Assembly (NCBI RefSeq): GCF_000716445.1
Contig: NZ_JNWK01000018.1
Coordinates: 44,310-108,309 of the forward strand
Origin: Streptomyces wedmorensis
Lineage (GTDB): Bacteria > Actinomycetota > Actinomycetes > Streptomycetales > Streptomycetaceae
Length of the DNA stretch: 64,000 bases
Reading direction: 5' to 3'
How positions within the stretch are numbered: position 1 is the first letter of the stretch; each line of letters opens with the position of its first letter. Position numbers and translations under genes: made by a program. Of this stretch, positions 62,856-64,000 are shown one piece after another. The notes beneath the pieces are model-generated. The model was not told the DNA's origin. It did no database searches and saw only the letters and a program-made list of their open reading frames with translations.

Positions 62856-64000
62856 GTGATCTCCCACGTCACCGGACTCCTCGCCGCAAGCGGCCTGGAC
62901 CTCTCCCACGAGGAACTCCTCGACGCCCTCTGGCTCGCCGGAAGGCTGCCCCACCTCACCGGACCCCTCGCCCGCGCCGCCCTGCACCCGTCCCACCCCG
63001 GCGTGCCCCAGCCCCACCAACCCGACGGCCCCGACGCGCCGCAACCCGACTCCCCACCCGGCGACGCCCGCCGGGGAGCCCGCCAGGAACACCCGCTGCT
63101 GGCCGCCCCGCAAGGGCGCCGCGCCGACGGCGACCGGGCCACGGGCTCCTACCCGGCCCACCCCGTCGGCGTCCCCGACCACCACTCCCTCGGTCCCGGC
63201 CGTCTCCGGTTGGAGAAATCCCTCCGCCCCCTCAGACAGCGCTTCCCCGACCCGCGCCGCCGCTCCCTCGACATCCCCGGCACCGTCACCGCCATCGCCG
63301 AGACGGGCGTGCCCGAGACCGTCACCCGGCCCCTCCGCACCCGCTGGCTCACCCTCGCCCTCGTCGTCGACGACGGCATCTCCATGCTCCTCTGGCAGCG
63401 CCTTGCCTCCGACATCCGCGCCCTCATGGAACGCGCCGGCTCGTTCCGCGACGTCCGGGTGTACGGACTCGACACCCGCGACGCCACCCCGACCCTGCGC
63501 AGCAGCCCCTACAGCCACGGCACCCGTCCCGAGTCCCCCAAGGCCCTCTGCGACCCCACGGGCAACACCCTCGTCCTGGTCGTCAGCGACGGCGTCGGCC
63601 GTGCCTGGCGAGACGGCGCGATGCTTCGCGTCATGGAACGGTGGGCCCGATCCGGCCCCACCGCGATCATCCACGCCCTCCCGCCCCGCCTCTGGCCGAG
63701 CACCGGCATCGACGCCCGCCCCTGGCAGGTCACCACCCCCGGCCGCGGCGGCCCCACCCACGCCTGGCACGTCACCGACCCCACCCTCCCCCCGGAACTC
63801 GTCCGCTTCGACTCCGTGCCCGTCCCCGTCCTCGAACCCACCCCCACCGCCATCGCCGACTGGGCCCACCTCATCGCCGCCCCCGGCGGCACCGCCCACC
63901 TCCCGCTCTGGGACACCGCCCGCCCCCCCCCCCCCCAGACGCCCGGCGCCGTTCCCGCCCCGCGGACCCGCGGCGCCGCCCCCGACCCCGCCCCCGACCC
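62856..64000 (+). CDS. SAV_2336-type vWA protein (cut by the window end)
   Basis: The visible 381 residues match the SAV_2336 N-terminal family: a small helical start (GLDLSHEELLDALWLAGRLPHL), a Pro-rich region, then a vWA-like Rossmann core (TLALVVDDGISMLLWQRLASDIRALM; NTLVLVVSDGVGRAW; MLRVMERWARSGPTAIIHALPP). GTG 62856 is four bases after the MoxR stop. Near the right edge is a 14-base run of C (63923-63936) in a Pro-rich linker; a single-base error there would shift the frame. With the MoxR and VMAP-protease genes it completes the ternary set. The rest lies outside the window. Confidence 0.85.
   Translation, partial: MISHVTGLLAASGLDLSHEELLDALWLAGRLPHLTGPLARAALHPSHPGVPQPHQPDGPDAPQPDSPPGDARRGARQEHPLLAAPQGRRADGDRATGSYPAHPVGVPDHHSLGPGRLRLEKSLRPLRQRFPDPRRRSLDIPGTVTAIAETGVPETVTRPLRTRWLTLALVVDDGISMLLWQRLASDIRALMERAGSFRDVRVYGLDTRDATPTLRSSPYSHGTRPESPKALCDPTGNTLVLVVSDGVGRAWRDGAMLRVMERWARSGPTAIIHALPPRLWPSTGIDARPWQVTTPGRGGPTHAWHVTDPTLPPELVRFDSVPVPVLEPTPTAIADWAHLIAAPGGTAHLPLWDTARPPPPQTPGAVPAPRTRGAAPDPAPD

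Noticed and set aside
1..64000. tRNA, rRNA, transposase or integration site for the defence island
   Set aside because: I looked for cloverleaf-like ends, rRNA-like stretches and transposase motifs and found none that I could support; the island boundaries are therefore only approximate.

Overview
This is a high-GC actinobacterial chromosome segment. Codon choice, frequent GTG starts, 1-4 bp stop/start overlaps, a WhiJ-type regulator trio, the allantoin genes beside an IclR regulator, and many small Streptomyces-type proteins point to Streptomyces or a close relative. Family names come from recognising translated motifs, not from a database search.

Bases 1-23.1 kb are a phage-defence island. 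A BREX type 2 (Pgl) locus runs left to right: pglX (5' end outside the window), then pglY-pglZ-brxD-brxHI with stop/start overlaps throughout. pglW is not seen and would be expected upstream. About 7.8 kb of other genes separate pglX from pglY: an XRE/DUF397/ATPase WhiJ-type trio, an OLD-family ATPase-TOPRIM nuclease, a membrane protein with a cytosolic N-domain, a PIN-domain protein and an orphan 211-aa protein. After brxHI comes a separately promoted protein that appears to fuse a PD-(D/E)XK-like nuclease to a DUF2075 (Schlafen-type) helicase.

Bases 23.1-44.8 kb are chromosomal metabolism and regulation: malate synthase (aceB), a MobA-like nucleotidyltransferase, a large LuxR ATPase regulator, a frameshifted MFS transporter with a run of small stress or envelope proteins, a two-component system facing an ABC exporter, and the allantoin module (allR-type IclR regulator, allB, alc). 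aceB and allB carry the same pair of palindromes upstream, which suggests one regulator joins ureide breakdown to the glyoxylate step.

Bases 44.8-55.5 kb hold a second two-component system, an SRPBCC protein and a P450 sharing an intergenic region with three copies of one palindrome, and a sugar module (Gfo/Idh/MocA oxidoreductase, GntR regulator, CUT2-type ABC transporter, ROK kinase, membrane-anchored protein).

Bases 55.5-64 kb hold a tandem pair of DUF4139 proteins and, divergently, an overlapping or nearly overlapping run of trypco2, trypsin/VMAP-like protein, MoxR ATPase and SAV_2336/vWA protein (cut by the window end). This matches the vWA-MoxR-VMAP ternary architecture predicted to act in biological conflict. 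No rRNA, tRNA, CRISPR array, transposase or replication origin was recognised.
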